Shown here: positions 52,265 to 62,878 of the stretch, piece after piece
How the letters are laid out: each line of letters starts with the position of its first letter
How positions within the stretch are numbered: position 1 is the first letter of the stretch
Assembly: GCA_022606425.2 (NCBI GenBank)
Contig: JAHDVF020000494.1
Location: forward strand, 310,001-374,000
Source of the DNA: Lepidostoma basale
Taxonomy: Eukaryota; Arthropoda; Insecta; Trichoptera; Lepidostomatidae
Reading direction: 5' to 3'
DNA length: 64,000 nucleotides
The notes under the pieces: generated by a model
Seen by the model: the letters and a program-made list of their open reading frames with translations, nothing else
What the model was told of the DNA's origin: nothing
Databases searched by the model: none
Program-made: the position numbers and the translations under genes

Positions 52265-52680
52265 ATGTAAACGTCTATTTTCTAGAAGTGTTATTATATT
52301 TTATGTGAATGACTTAAATTAAATAGACAATATGTGCACCATCTAAAAAGAACAATTTGTGTTAAATTATTTTTATTTTGTTATTTTATATTAATTGTTT
52401 TAGATTTATTTTGTGGAAATTGCACGATCGAAGTGTGCGCGGGAGATGCCTATTGGTGGCAATGAGGTTCGCAACATTCGAGGAGGATGGAGTGCCGCAT
52501 CGGTTAAATTGTGACAGTCCATTATTTCAGCCTACCCTTTCGGAGAGACGGCGTGATGGTTAGTTAGTTAGTTATGTGAATGACTTGTTTTACCTGTTTA
52601 AGGCATTATCCAAATTGAAATGAAAACTTCTAGAAAACATATTTTTTCATTCGTTTTAAGTATCGGTATATATTATAATA
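52265..52680. mobile_element. PAL-6 element split by a SINE-like insertion
   Basis: The left arm taaacgtctattttctagaa ... tatgtgaatgactt (to 52315) is interrupted, and resumes as tatgtgaatgacttgttttacc ... aaggcattatcc after 52572. Confidence 0.8.
52316..52571 (+). mobile_element. LINE-tailed SINE-like element, copy 4, with target-site duplication
   Basis: It is 256 bases, begins aaattaaatagacaatatgt and ends in (GTTA)n. The direct repeat ttatgtgaatgactt flanks it (52301-52315, 52572-52586), and this defines both ends of the family. An internal ~35-base deletion removes the caacccatcacaccgcg part. Confidence 0.88.
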
Positions 52681-53117
52681 ATTATTATGTTAGTTTTCCC
52701 GAGGGTATATAATTTGTGGAAGTAAAAAATGCTCTTCTCTAAAATATACAGTCAGTTTTTTCTTTTCTTTTTATCATATAACCAGCATTTCTCTAGCGGA
52801 GTAAGCATAAAAAATATTGATGACCTGAAATTTTTCTTTTCGAGGGCCTCTTGCGGCTGCGAATACGTTTTTACAATAGTATACACTGCCAGCAAATCAA
52901 AAGGCAGTTTTTTTTGTGAGAAATGTTTGCCCTGAACTAACAATTCGATTCTTATTGACATAGACCGGTTGATGTTTTCTTTATGATGTTTGGTCATGGC
53001 TTTTGCAGTGGATGTCTAAATTTATTTTATATTTATTTAACGTTTTGTATATTTGCTTCAATAAAGTTTAATTAATTTTAACGATAACCTAACATACATT
53101 TTTTTTATATTACGAGA
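52681..53117. other. Unassigned AT-rich region
   Basis: A 68-codon frame at 52729-52935 has no domain. Confidence 0.3.
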
Positions 53118-53330
53118 TATACAGGGTTATTGGTTATTGAATACATTCCTTCTTGGAGGTTGTAGGGGAGGTTATTTTCGATTAATTTTGTTATGTAAGG
53201 CATTGTGCAAAAGTGAACCATTTTTGAGATAAAACGAATTTAAGTTTTTTTGATATTTATCGAGGTCAGGTGTTTTAAAAATTAATTGAAAAATAACTGT
53301 TGGCAATAATCAAACATTTATTTATTTGCA
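53118..53330. repeat. Dispersed repeat R1, copy 2
   Basis: Same orientation as 1436-1650 (gggttattggttattgaata, ggaggttgtaggggagg). It runs directly into a degenerate RTE-A copy. Confidence 0.7.
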
Positions 53331-53334
53331 GATA

Positions 53335-53692
53335 TTAGAAGTGAATGCAGGGCGAGTTTAATATTTATAAACAAAATAATAGATTATAAAGATTCTTTAA
53401 GACTGTTTGGGCACATGGAAAGAATTAATATATAGAAAAAAAAATGGAAGGGAAAGTTTATGTTAACTAATTTTAATGAAACAAAATAGAAGAATACCGA
53501 GGAAAACATAAATCGTTCAAATCAATCAAGTATTGAATGTCGGTCTTGTGAGAAGAGCCGAAAAATCGACGCGCATGCATGACACGATGTATGTTGTAGA
53601 GACGAGAGAAGTATGTGAGGAAAATTGTGAGGGGAAAATTCGTTCTGCCTACACTTGCGGCGAAATTGCGTGATGATTAGTTAGTTTTTAAA
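53335..53692 (+). mobile_element. RTE-A LINE fragment, heavily decayed
   Basis: The order of blocks is preserved (SNADIRSECRA, SLRLFGHMERI, IPRKT, CMTRC) but every frame is broken. Tail gatgattagttagtt. Confidence 0.75.
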
Positions 53693-53714
53693 TCAATTTG
53701 CAATTTAGTATTGA

Positions 53715-53785
53715 TGTAAAAGACAGTTTTCTTGATGTTTTGTGAGAATGGCATTTTTGCCTTATTAGGGCATAATCAAAGATCA
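53715..53785. mobile_element. PAL-6 arm fragment
   Basis: The string ttttcttgatgttttgtgag and tgccttattagggcataatcaa match the left arm loosely. Confidence 0.4.
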
Positions 53786-54389
53786 TTATAAAAAATTATA
53801 TATTTAATATGGAGTTTAATGTCATTTTTTAAAATATGAATATTTTGTTTTAATTTTTTTATTATTAAACCGGCCACTGGAGGCAGACAGATTCTACAAA
53901 TCAGATAATAAAGCTATCTAAACTGACGCTACTAAGATTGACAATCGATACTTTACAAAATAGCGGTTCTAATTTTAAAGAAACGGTTTTTATTGACACG
54001 ACTCGAAGCATCGCACCTTAACAATACACCTTGTTAATTGGCGGGTTTAATAATTGTAAAGAATTTCCAACTTGATTAAGTGTCGGTTAGTGTTTAAGAC
54101 GCTTAAGGAACTTTTACGTTGAACTGAAACTTATACGGCAAGCTTTATAGTACGGCGAATAGAAACTTAAGTCGCCGTATTCTTGATGGAGCAATCTGAA
54201 TCGCGAAATCCTTTTCAATCTTATTTCTGAAGTTAATTTTATTATTCTACTTATATGAAAAGATAATTTTACTCTTCTATTTGTATAACTAGCTTTTGAA
54301 CAGAATAAGTACAAACGCTAGCTATAAAAATTATTAGTATAGAGTTAATTTATTTTTTTAGAGTTAATGACGTAATTCGTATAAATCAA
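53786..54389. other. Unassigned region
   Basis: No recognised element. Confidence 0.3.
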
Positions 54390-54485
54390 AACACTTTTTA
54401 GTTTCTTTTTCTCAACATGTTTTGAAGGTATAAAACCTTTGAAATATGTTGAGAAAAATAAACACAAAATTAAAGAAAACATTTT
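54390..54485. mobile_element. PAL-8 palindromic element, copy 2
   Basis: The core tctcaacatgttttgaaggt / acctttgaaatatgttgaga is a compact hairpin flanked by aaaacactttttagtttc and the inverse. Confidence 0.6.
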
Positions 54486-54489
54486 TAAT

Positions 54490-54715
54490 AAACTGTTATA
54501 TTAATAAAACTTTGTTTTATGTATCACAATTGTATTTTTATTTTTAAACTTTACTTGTAACACCCGATGATGTCAATATAGGTTGACGAAACAGCTGGCG
54601 CGAAAAATAAAAAACTGAATTGTGATACATGAAACAAAGATTTTTAATTTAATAGTTTATAATGTTAAAGTATCATAGTGTTTCGGCCATAACAATGAAC
54701 TATTTAAAACATTTT
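54490..54715. mobile_element. PAL-1 element, right part
   Basis: It contains taacacccgatgatgtcaat, ataggttgacgaaacagctg and the terminus aaagtatcatagtgtttcgg, ccataacaatgaacta. Core CCGAUGA and cleavage triplet GGC make activity unlikely. This copy defines the right end of the family. Confidence 0.72.
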
Positions 54716-55559
54716 TTTATTCATAATATTTTCAATTCGTCATTTATGAATATTTGGTATTTTGATAAACAGAATTCATTTTTTTGAAAATCTCCAATGA
54801 ATATTTTTAATCTATTGGATGACGTATGTTTGTATATCTGTCCATATACATATAATATGGTATAAAATACTCGTATAATAATATATTCTGGTAAAAAAAG
54901 TTAAATTATAGTAATTTCGAATTGGTATGATTTGGCTTAGTAGGATGGGTTTCTGAATTTGGTCTGGTGTTTTATACCATTGCTCAGGCAATAGTGAATT
55001 TATGCTAATAGTATCATAAAGAACTTTTTCCATTTAAATTATATATGCTTATTAAACAATATACTTGAGTGGTTCTGTTCAAAGTAATTTTTAATGTCCG
55101 TTTTTACTTTCCGGGATCCACTCTTTCCGTCCTTTGTCTTGCAGCGTGATTAACTCCCACGGCACTTACGGTATAAAGTTTTCCGAGTTTGTCAGATTAT
55201 TCAGATTTGTTTAGTTGATATTTTTACAGCCACCCTTAATCTGGATTATTTCAATAAATTACGTTTTTTTAAGCTCATTGTTTCGATCGTTCTTTATTTC
55301 TAAGTAATTGTAATGAAAGTAGTAAAAATATTGTTATAGAATTCACAAAGGGCCGAGTCCTTGCTACTTCATGAACGAACAATTGCTGGCGGTACGGTAT
55401 CGCCATCGGACAGCTAAGCGCTCGTGCCCATACAGCACTCAGTTTAATCGTGCAATCGATAGCTAAGATTGACATACATGACTATTAGTATTGTGTATCT
55501 TTTGACATCAGTTACTTTTTATGAAATATAAATTAACATAGCGAACAAAGTGGAGAACC
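54716..55559. other. Unassigned region
   Basis: Bases 55340-55470 are GC-richer (cggtacggtatcgccatcgg) without a recognised identity. Confidence 0.3.
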
Positions 55560-55612
55560 AGATGCAGATCCTTGCTGCAAACCTATCCCTTGGATTTAAA
55601 CCAGAGAAGAAC
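55560..55612 (+). mobile_element. RTE-E 3' end scrap
   Basis: Similar to 37028-37065 (gctgcaaacc.atccc..gatt.aaaccagagag). Confidence 0.45.
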
Positions 55613-55639
55613 TATTTTATCATTTAATTTATTTTATTT

Positions 55640-55802
55640 TATATTCCATTACATAATAAGCTTCGCGGGATTCATCCTCGTGGGAGACCTCCTAAAAGAT
55701 GGATGGGCAGCTAGAAATCCATCTCACATCCATCTCACCAACCCTCTGGTGAATAAACCACAAAAGTCTATAGCAAGGAAGAAGAAGAATATTAAATTTG
55801 TG
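55640..55802 (+). mobile_element. RTE-D LINE 3' end
   Basis: The shared block ggattcatcctcgtgggaga, cctcctaaaagatgg and ccaccaaaagtctatagc-like sequence ends in aaggaagaagaagaa. It lies 230 bases upstream of the PKC exon. Confidence 0.68.
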
Positions 55803-56032
55803 ATGACATGAAATGAATCCATTTTTATCCTGAGTACATAGTCGATGAAAAGGTCAACATATTTTGTTATTATTTTTTAATCCTTGTTTTAGATAAATAT
55901 GTGATAGGTGAAATTACATTGTATTTTTAAAATAGGTAAATTACTAAATTTGTATAATAGAATAATCACCATCAAATTTGAAGTTGTTTTTGTCTATTTA
56001 TTATCTAACAGTGTATTTATTTACCATTTCAG

Positions 56033-56115
56033 TATGCAGTTTCGTAGTCCACAAGCGATGCCACGAGTACGTTACTTTCACGTGCCCGGGAGCCGACAAG
56101 GGTGCCGACTCGGAC
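56033..56115 (+). CDS. Pkc53E: Exon of conventional protein kinase C (C1A zinc finger, second part)
   Basis: The exon is 83 nt with acceptor ttaccatttcag (to 56032) and donor gtaagttg (from 56116). Joined to the G left by the micro-exon at 13253-13284 it reads [20 protein letters not shown] and then ADKGADSD, ending in phase 0. The spacing C-x2-C-x4-H-x2-C-x7-C across the two exons is exactly that of a C1 zinc finger, and [12 protein letters not shown] is near-invariant in conventional PKCs. The acidic tail (GADSD) is the linker leading to C1B. No C1B exon (expected PTFCDHCGSLLYG-like) was found between 56116 and 64000, so the next intron is also longer than 7.9 kb. GC content and codon choice stand out sharply from the AT-rich surroundings. 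Confidence 0.93.
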
Positions 56116-56284
56116 GTAAGTTGACCCAAGTATTATGTAATTCGCGCCTTATCGTGTCCTCTATTAGCACTCTGTCGAGTCACTGTGTTACATGGATGTC
56201 TCCGGTCGAATTACGAAACGATAATTGATTAGCTTAAACATGTCCCTAATTAACACAAATTTTATTAATAAGTACGAATTATAA

Positions 56285-56505
56285 TATTAACGCCCTTTTT
56301 TATTGGTTTTACAGAGATTTTTATTTATGAAAAATATGTATAAATGTTAGTAACAAACTTGCTCCGCTTTTCCAGGACATTCTCAAACATTTGAGTTTGC
56401 GAATGCCCTTGCAAGATGAAACAAATTTTTTTCTCATATTTTGATTATTATACGAGTATAAATTAATATCTCTGTAAAACCAATAAAAGGGGGTTTTACA
56501 AAATT
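56285..56505. mobile_element. Palindromic element, unclassified
   Basis: The ends cccttttttattggttttac agag and ctctgtaaaaccaataaaag gggg are inverse. The interior holds ctcaaacatttgagtttgcg, shared with 41520. Confidence 0.6.
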
Positions 56506-56529
56506 AAAACCACAGCCATCAATTAATTT

Positions 56530-56765
56530 GACTTATTTATTGTTTCTTGAACAATGACGTAAAACTCCATATTAAATAATTAATACGAATTAAAACGTCA
56601 GTTTTCTAGAAGTTTAATTGTATTTTATGGGAAAGACATGTTTTGCCCTTCTAAGGCATTATCAAATGTGGTACATTTGATAATGCCTTAGAAGGGCGAA
56701 ACATGCCATTCCCATAAAATATAATAAAACTTCTAGAAAACTGACGTTTTCATTTGTATTAATCA
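56530..56765. mobile_element. PAL-6 palindromic element, intact reference copy
   Basis: Arms aatacgaattaaaacgtcag ... ccttctaaggcattatcaaatg and the inverse meet at gtggt. The hammerhead-like unit reads UUGAUAA, U, GCCUU-AGA-AGGGC, GAAAC, AUG, (U/C)C: stem II is sound, but C3 and G8 are changed in all copies seen. Confidence 0.8.
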
Positions 56766-57739
56766 ATAAATTTGACTTTGATCTCGCTTGTACTAAAATA
56801 GTTTGGCGAGTATTGTAAACTCACCCTAATGTAAAAAATTTGTTTTGTCTTGATGATATCCATATTTCGCAGTGACTCAAAAATATTTCTTAACCGAAGA
56901 AAATAAAAAGGTTTAGATTAAAATTTAATCATCACAAACAGCTGAAAAGTACTTATTTATGATATATTAAAAAAAAATACTTGTTATTGTTATAAAGAAA
57001 TATATTTTCAATTCTAAATTTATTATCAGTCAGATAAACATAGTCACGATCCAAGCGGGAGAGTTATTGGTGATTAATCGTTTTTTAAGTGTTATTCGGC
57101 GTTCATTCTCTTAAGGGTAATTGCTTAAGCGGTCAGTTTCCCTGAAAGTAAATAAATTCTTTATTGGCACATCAAAGCTGGAGTTATTGATTCCTGAAAA
57201 AATATTTCCTACCAAATTCTCGAGCAAATTTCTGGCAACAGATTCCTCCATCCTTTGGAATATCGAAATTCTACTTTTGTATTCTTTGTTAGATTACATT
57301 TCACCTGAATTCGTTCGTATTATTTCATATTTCATATTCTTTGTTATGCCACTATGTTATTTTGTTCAATTTTTTTTTAGGTAATCACTCATGTGTAAAT
57401 TGTGTCATGTATTTTATAGCAAACATATTTATCAAATATTTAAATCGTGTTTATTTGGGCTTTCATTATTCATTTATTATATTATTTCACATTCATCTGG
57501 GACACTTTTAAGCATTGTTTATTGATTACCAAAATACACTGAAACATTTAAGAGATAATTAATATACAGTATGATTGAAGATGCAAGAATTAATACATGT
57601 TTTATTATACATGATAATTAAATAAAGAGTTTTTTGTGATATATGCATTAGATTATAATATTTAAAATATTTGATTTTATAACGTATTTTCAGTAAGCAA
57701 CATTCAAACATATATGAAATACTAACGATTAATAAAAAA
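56766..57739. other. Unassigned AT-rich region
   Basis: An 87-codon frame at 57121-57384 has no domain. Confidence 0.3.
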
Positions 57740-57975
57740 GTTTTAGTTTTTATTTAGAACACTGCTATTACGTATCACGAGGTATTTAAATGAGTTTATC
57801 GTGACAGCTGTTTCGCCAAACTAAGTTGGTATCGTCAAGTGTTACAAGCAAGTGGCATTTTTCTAGCTGTCGCGCCAAACCCTTGAAATATATTGTGTTA
57901 CGTTTTCAACAGTGCTTTAAATTTACACATTTTATATTGTTGAAATATCACGGTGATTCGGCCAAAACAATGGAT
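57740..57975. mobile_element. PAL-1 element
   Basis: Contains gtgacagctgtttcgccaaa and tatcacggtgattcggccaa. The minus-strand core is UUGACGA (C3 changed). Confidence 0.68.
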
Positions 57976-58064
57976 TTTTGTTAATTTAATAAAACAAATG
58001 GCATTTATGTAGTATGAAAAAAAAACTCAATACATGCGTGTTTAGCTGGTCGTAGTGTTTAAAT

Positions 58065-58410
58065 AATCGATTTAACTGTTAAAATGTAAAATGCTGTTTT
58101 TGATATCACAATTTATTATCGTATTTTTATTTTTTGCAATAACTGTTTCGTCAACCGATGTTGACATCATCAAGTGTTACAATATATTTTTTTAAATGTT
58201 TAAATTAATTTTCGTGATTTTTTTATCCTTTATGTGGATCTGTTACCAATGCCAAATTGAATAATTTCTTTGATATAAGAATTATAATGTCAACGTCGGT
58301 TGATGAAACAGCTGTCGCGAAAATTGTGATATCATAAACAGCGTTTTATATTTAAACAGTTAATAATGTTGAATTATCATTGTGTATCGGCCACAACAAT
58401 GGACTATTCA
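58065..58410. mobile_element. PAL-1 palindromic element
   Basis: Both arms are present (actgtttcgtcaaccgatgt and aacgtcggttgatgaaacag) with a ~120-base loop. The right terminus is atcattgtgtatcggccaca. Minus core is UUGAUGA; the plus arm has lost CUGAUGA. Confidence 0.75.
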
Positions 58411-58964
58411 ATTAATTTACAATAGTTGTGATCCATACATACTCGTATATGGTATACGAGTATTACTATCGTTTCCCGACGTCTCTCGGTCTGAACTAAA
58501 TAGTTTTCAATAGCGAGCACTCTTTCAAATACAGAACATTTTATAACGTTTCATAGCTACAAAAATGAATAATTTTCAATCACACCTGAATTCCCCGCTC
58601 TGTGGAAATATCCGCGCCTACAAATACGAATCTTTTTGTGCAAGCTCAATTTAAAAATAGCATTCGGCCTGCACCGTAATTGGGTCAAATCACTACGATA
58701 GGTGTTCAGTGTTCATGGTCTCCATCGAGTACGGCGTTTCAAACGCTTAATAATCTATAAATAAGAAGAAAAAATGTTTTCACACGGTATAAAATGTAAT
58801 ACTGATGTGATCAAAATTCTTTCATTAGTTCTCACCATCCAAAGGAAATGGAAGACTACTTTTTTTAATTAAACCAAATTTTTGTCTATTTTGTTGTTGT
58901 ATACAATGGTTTGAACCCAATTACTGAACACAATTTGTTTGTTAATATTGATTCTTATGACATA
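58411..58964. other. Unassigned region
   Basis: No recognised element. Confidence 0.3.
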
Positions 58965-59165
58965 TGATAGGTAGCTAATCTATCGCTATTTTGTTGTCAA
59001 GTGAATTCTCACCCAGATCAAAGACAGTGTAACAATCACACTGCCATCGCCGGGAATCGAATCCGGAACCTTCGGTATAGCAATGTTTGTGATTTTTATC
59101 AAAATGAATTAAATGAAATGGAATGAAATAGCAGTCAGAGCTGTCACGAAGGTCGTCAATGATTT
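58965..59165 (-). repeat. tRNA-derived SINE-1, copy 3, with LINE-L end inserted
   Basis: On the minus strand, box B ggattcgattcccgg (59052-59066 complement) and the body are intact, but a ~50-base LINE-L 3' end (59084-59135, tail gaaatggaatgaaat) splits the tRNA-like head. The head resumes as gcagtcagagctgtcacgaa. Confidence 0.72.
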
Positions 59166-60582
59166 TAAATTTAATGTAATAAATTTTAACCGAATCTAAT
59201 TTCAAATATGAAAATTGATTGAGCCTCATATCTAATCCCAGTGTTTTCTAAAGTATATTGTTAGTATGATACATTTTTTTAATATATAGTTACATTTACT
59301 CTTTAAGTCTTCAAAGCATCTATTTTAAAGAATTTATAAATTTCGAATAAAACGTCTTTCTCCATTTAACTTTTTTTTTTAATTATTTAATTTATTTCAC
59401 TAGTGTTGTTTTTAATCTTTAGTACGAAGCACTTTTGGTATGGCGTTATTATGAATAAGTTAACATACATAACATACATTTATACTTCGTTTTTACACCA
59501 TTTTATTTTATTTAATCGAACCAACCGGTAATTTATTTTATCTGTTATTAGTATAAATGCCTTTTAGACATATTAACTTTTTAATGCGGCGTCAAAAAAT
59601 ACTTTTTTCTACTCTTTTTTTTAAGGCTTCAATGTGTCAATATGAAAGCATTTGATCATCATTTCTCCTTTATTGTAAATGATCGATCCTTTTTTACCAT
59701 ATGGGTGCGTGCCCAAAATATTATAGAACGAGATAGAACTGAGTGAATAATTGTAAATCTTAATTACAAATTTTCCACTAATCATTTTATAATCTAGAGA
59801 GTTTTTCAGTACATTTATTTTTTATTGGTTCCTAGTTTTTGCACCACAGTGTTAGTACTCCATATACGAGTATTATATATGTACACAGAGATTGTCTAGT
59901 GTATTTGAGGGATTTCCAAACCTCGCGGTGACGTAATGGAGCGCGGTATTATGCTGATATAACGAAGTGTTTGGATATTGGTTAATACAAGTGTAAACAC
60001 ACGGTCAGGTTCCAAATGATGTTTGAATGTTCGCATTTACTCGTCGATTTATCAAAGCCCCTTTTGGTTTAACGAAAGCTTAATATTTAAGCTTCATTTG
60101 TTTAAGTTCTACCACAATTGTATTTTTTTCTTCAATTTAATGTAGTTTTTAATATTCGCATTAAAATTAATTATTTTATTAATAGTTATTAACAATTGTC
60201 AATTAAATATTTTTGTATTTTGTTTTGTGTATTCTTTTTACACAGTTATCAGCGCTATTTGCAGTATTTGCTACAACAAATATCTTTTTTTTTTCGCTAA
60301 ACAATTTTTTTTCATTTATTTTTATCTATATTATTTTTACTTGATTCCGTATTGATACACCTTTGTCATATTTTCTATTAAAAAGTTAAGTTTCTTATAA
60401 GTAGTAAACGGCATGCCGTTTATTACTTATATTTCAAAAACATCTTAAAGAACAGTTTGTTTGAAAACTTTCAAAGCATAGTTACTGTGCCTACAGCAGG
60501 ATTTGAATGTTTATGACACTGAGCCAAAACAAACTAGTCATTTGTACAAATACATTAATAATAATTATATATACTTATTAAC
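59166..60582. other. Unassigned AT-rich region
   Basis: The longest interval (1.4 kb) without a recognised element; no coding frame of note. Confidence 0.35.
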
Positions 60583-60950
60583 CATCACGCCATTTCCTCG
60601 GAGGGGTAGACAGAGAGGATGGATCGCCACAATGCTCTGTCCTGGCATACTTCTCGGAATTCCTCTACATTCATACATCGTACCATGCACGCACGTCGAT
60701 TATTCCGACTTCGAATGTTCATGCCATGTTTTCCTCGGTCGTCCTCGGCTTCTATTTCCACTCACGCTACTTGTGTACAACTTTTTAACCATTCTTCTCT
60801 CATCCATTCGTTCCATATGTCCAAACCATCTCAAGGATCCTATTTTTAATTTTATCCATGATGCAGTCATCTGCCTTACATTTCTCTCTTATTTCATCGT
60901 TCGGTATTCTATCATACAACGTTTCATCGTTCGGTATTCTATCATTAATA
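60583..60950 (-). mobile_element. RTE-A/B-like variant LINE fragment
   Basis: The complement runs from DAIMDKIKNRILEMVWTYG-like codons through VNDNGRPRKTWHEHSK-like sequence to ccctccgaggaaatggcg. It is diverged from both A and B and is the best match for the fragment at 2721. The 5' end has a 30-base duplication of catcgttcggtattctatca. Confidence 0.72.
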
Positions 60951-61039
60951 ATAATAATTAGTCTAATTTGATAGTGCCGTTTTTGTGAATATCTCGCCTT
61001 AAGGGCATTGACTATTTTTTATATATTATGGATTAACGT

Positions 61040-61358
61040 ACAAAATAATGAAAAGATCATTAAGATGGTTTGGACATATGGAAAGAATGAATGAAGAAAG
61101 AATGGTAAAAAAAAATATATGTGAATGATGTAAATGGAACCAGAAATAGAGGAAGACCGAGGAAAACGTGGCACGATCAAATAAATCAAATATTGAATGT
61201 CGGCCATATGAGGAGAAAGACGCGTGTGCATGACACGATGTATGAATGTTGAAGCGAGAGAAATATGTCAGGAAAGAAAAGTTTGGCAGTCCATTCTTTC
61301 TGCCTACCCCTTCGGGGAGACGGCGCGATGGTTAGTTAGTTAGTTAGTTAGTGGATTA
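61040..61358 (+). mobile_element. RTE-A LINE fragment
   Basis: It runs from aaaataatgaaaagatcatt through RWFGHMERMNEERMV to gatggttagttagttagtta. A one-base A insertion breaks the frame at 61112, and an 11-base deletion lies near 61215. The hairpin ccccttcgggg is intact. Confidence 0.87.
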
Positions 61359-61873
61359 ATTTTATAAAATAGATTCTTTTAATTTGCAATAGAGTCCATT
61401 GATCACTTTTACTCCACAACGAATTGTGACATTTTGAATAGCCATGTTATATTTATCAACGATTCCAGTGACGGTGCTACGCATATGAAACGAAATATCT
61501 TTAATGTTTCCTCGATATCGTAGGCAGGCGAGAACTTATTTGGTGACAAATGCCCGCTTTGTTCGCTGTGATCTAATCCTTATAGCAAGGGGAAAACCGA
61601 TAAATTACCTAAAATATTTATAGCTTATTGATAGTTCCCGAATCTACTCAGAATTTTCCGCCTAAAGTCCCTCGGGGGATGGACGGCGGCATCCTGATGA
61701 GAATTGATTGCTATTCCGGGGCTTACTGTTTCCACGCTGACGCCAAATAATTTCCCTTCACTACCTTCTTACTCATTTAGTTCATCCCGACTTCTGTAAA
61801 TATAATTTCCTTTAAACCACTGGTGTTCTTGTGCCGAACCGTATATATGGATTTGAAGTTTGGTCGAGAAAAA
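61359..61873. other. Unassigned, partly GC-richer block
   Basis: Bases 61460-61760 are single-copy in this window and less AT-rich (gtccctcgggggatggacgg). Origin unknown. Confidence 0.35.
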
Positions 61874-62188
61874 ATGAAAGGATCATTAAGATGGTTTGGA
61901 CATATTGAAAGAATGAATGAAAAAAGAATGGTAAAAAAATTATATGTTAATGATGTAAATGGAACCAGAAATAGAGGAAGACCGAGGAAAACGTGGCACG
62001 ATCAAATATATCAAATATTGAATGTCGGCCATGTGAGGAGTCAGAGAAATCGACGCGCGTGCATGACACGATGTATGAATGTTGAGGAAGCGAGAGAAAC
62101 ATGTCAGGAAAGAAAAGTGTGGCAGTTCATTCTTTCTGCCTACCCCTTCGGGGAGACGGCGTGATGGTTAGTTAGTTAGTTAGTTAAG
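61874..62188 (+). mobile_element. RTE-A LINE fragment with open frame
   Basis: All retained codons are open: KGSLRWFGHIERMNEKRMVK, KLYVNDVNGTRNRGRPRKTW, RACMTRCMNVEEARETCQER, SAYPFGETA and stop. It is the least decayed short copy; intact hairpin and tail (GTTA)4. Confidence 0.87.
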
Positions 62189-62640
62189 TTTGGTAACTGG
62201 CAAAAGAAGGATAAAAGTAGAATAAATGTAGTAGAAATGAGATCTCTAAGATTAATGTACGATAAAATTTGTATATGATAAAGTATCAAATGCAAATATA
62301 AGAAGATAATGCAGTGCGAATAAAATTGTTATAAACAAAATAATGATAGGTCATTAAGATCTTTTGTACACATGTAAAGAATGAATGAAGACAAAATGTT
62401 GAAGTAAGTTTATTTAAACGTATATGTAAATGGAACATGAAATAGAGGAAGACCGAGAAAAACGTGGCACTATCAGATATTAAATATCGGTCACTTAATG
62501 AGTCGGAGAAATTGAAGTGTGTTCATGACATGATATATGAATGTAGAGGTGCGAGAGAAGTAGGACAAAACAATGTGGCCTTCCATTATTTTTTCTATCC
62601 CTCCGGCGAGACGGCGTGATGGTTAATTAGTTAGTTACTT
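62189..62640 (+). mobile_element. RTE-A LINE fragment, older, in tandem
   Basis: Directly follows the previous copy's tail: GNWQKKDKSRINVVEMRSLR, then broken codons to gatggttaattagttagtta. Much more decayed than its upstream neighbour, so the younger copy probably inserted into the older one. Confidence 0.82.
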
Positions 62641-62689
62641 TAAACAATAAGATGCACTGAACATTAGTAATAATAATAAAATAAAACAA

Positions 62690-62878
62690 TGTTTTTTTAA
62701 TCACTACTTACCTTTTTGTATTTATTTTGACAGTGACCGGTTTCGCCAGGCTGGCTGGCATCGACATACAGTCTGACAAGTCTGTCGATACCAGCCAGTC
62801 TGATGATAACAGTCAATGTAAAAATAAAGACAAAAGATAATTTAGGTATTAAAAAACATACTTGAATTTTATTATTAT
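62690..62878. mobile_element. PAL-9 palindromic element
   Basis: Arms tgaccggtttcgccaggctg, gctggcatcgacatacagtc and the inverse (ctgtcgataccagccagtct) are flanked by ttttttaatcactacttacc and its inverse. The minus unit keeps GCCAG/CUGGC, GAAA, ACCGGU, GUC but its first core box is degenerate. Confidence 0.7.

Larger units (their letters stand above)
13285..56032 (+). other. 42.7 kb PKC intron filled with nested transposable elements
   Basis: The interval runs from the GT donor of the micro-exon to the AG acceptor of the next PKC exon; phases match (1/1). Everything in between is repeats and unrecognised AT-rich DNA. TEs lie in both orientations, including an intact mariner on the sense strand. 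No further exon-like sequence with PKC similarity was seen inside, but small exons of other genes cannot be excluded. Confidence 0.8.

Noticed and set aside
62804..62812. CTGATGA as a hammerhead core in PAL-9
   Set aside because: Alignment of the two arms shows it arose from the CUGGCGA of the stem II/GAAA region, not from the true core position.
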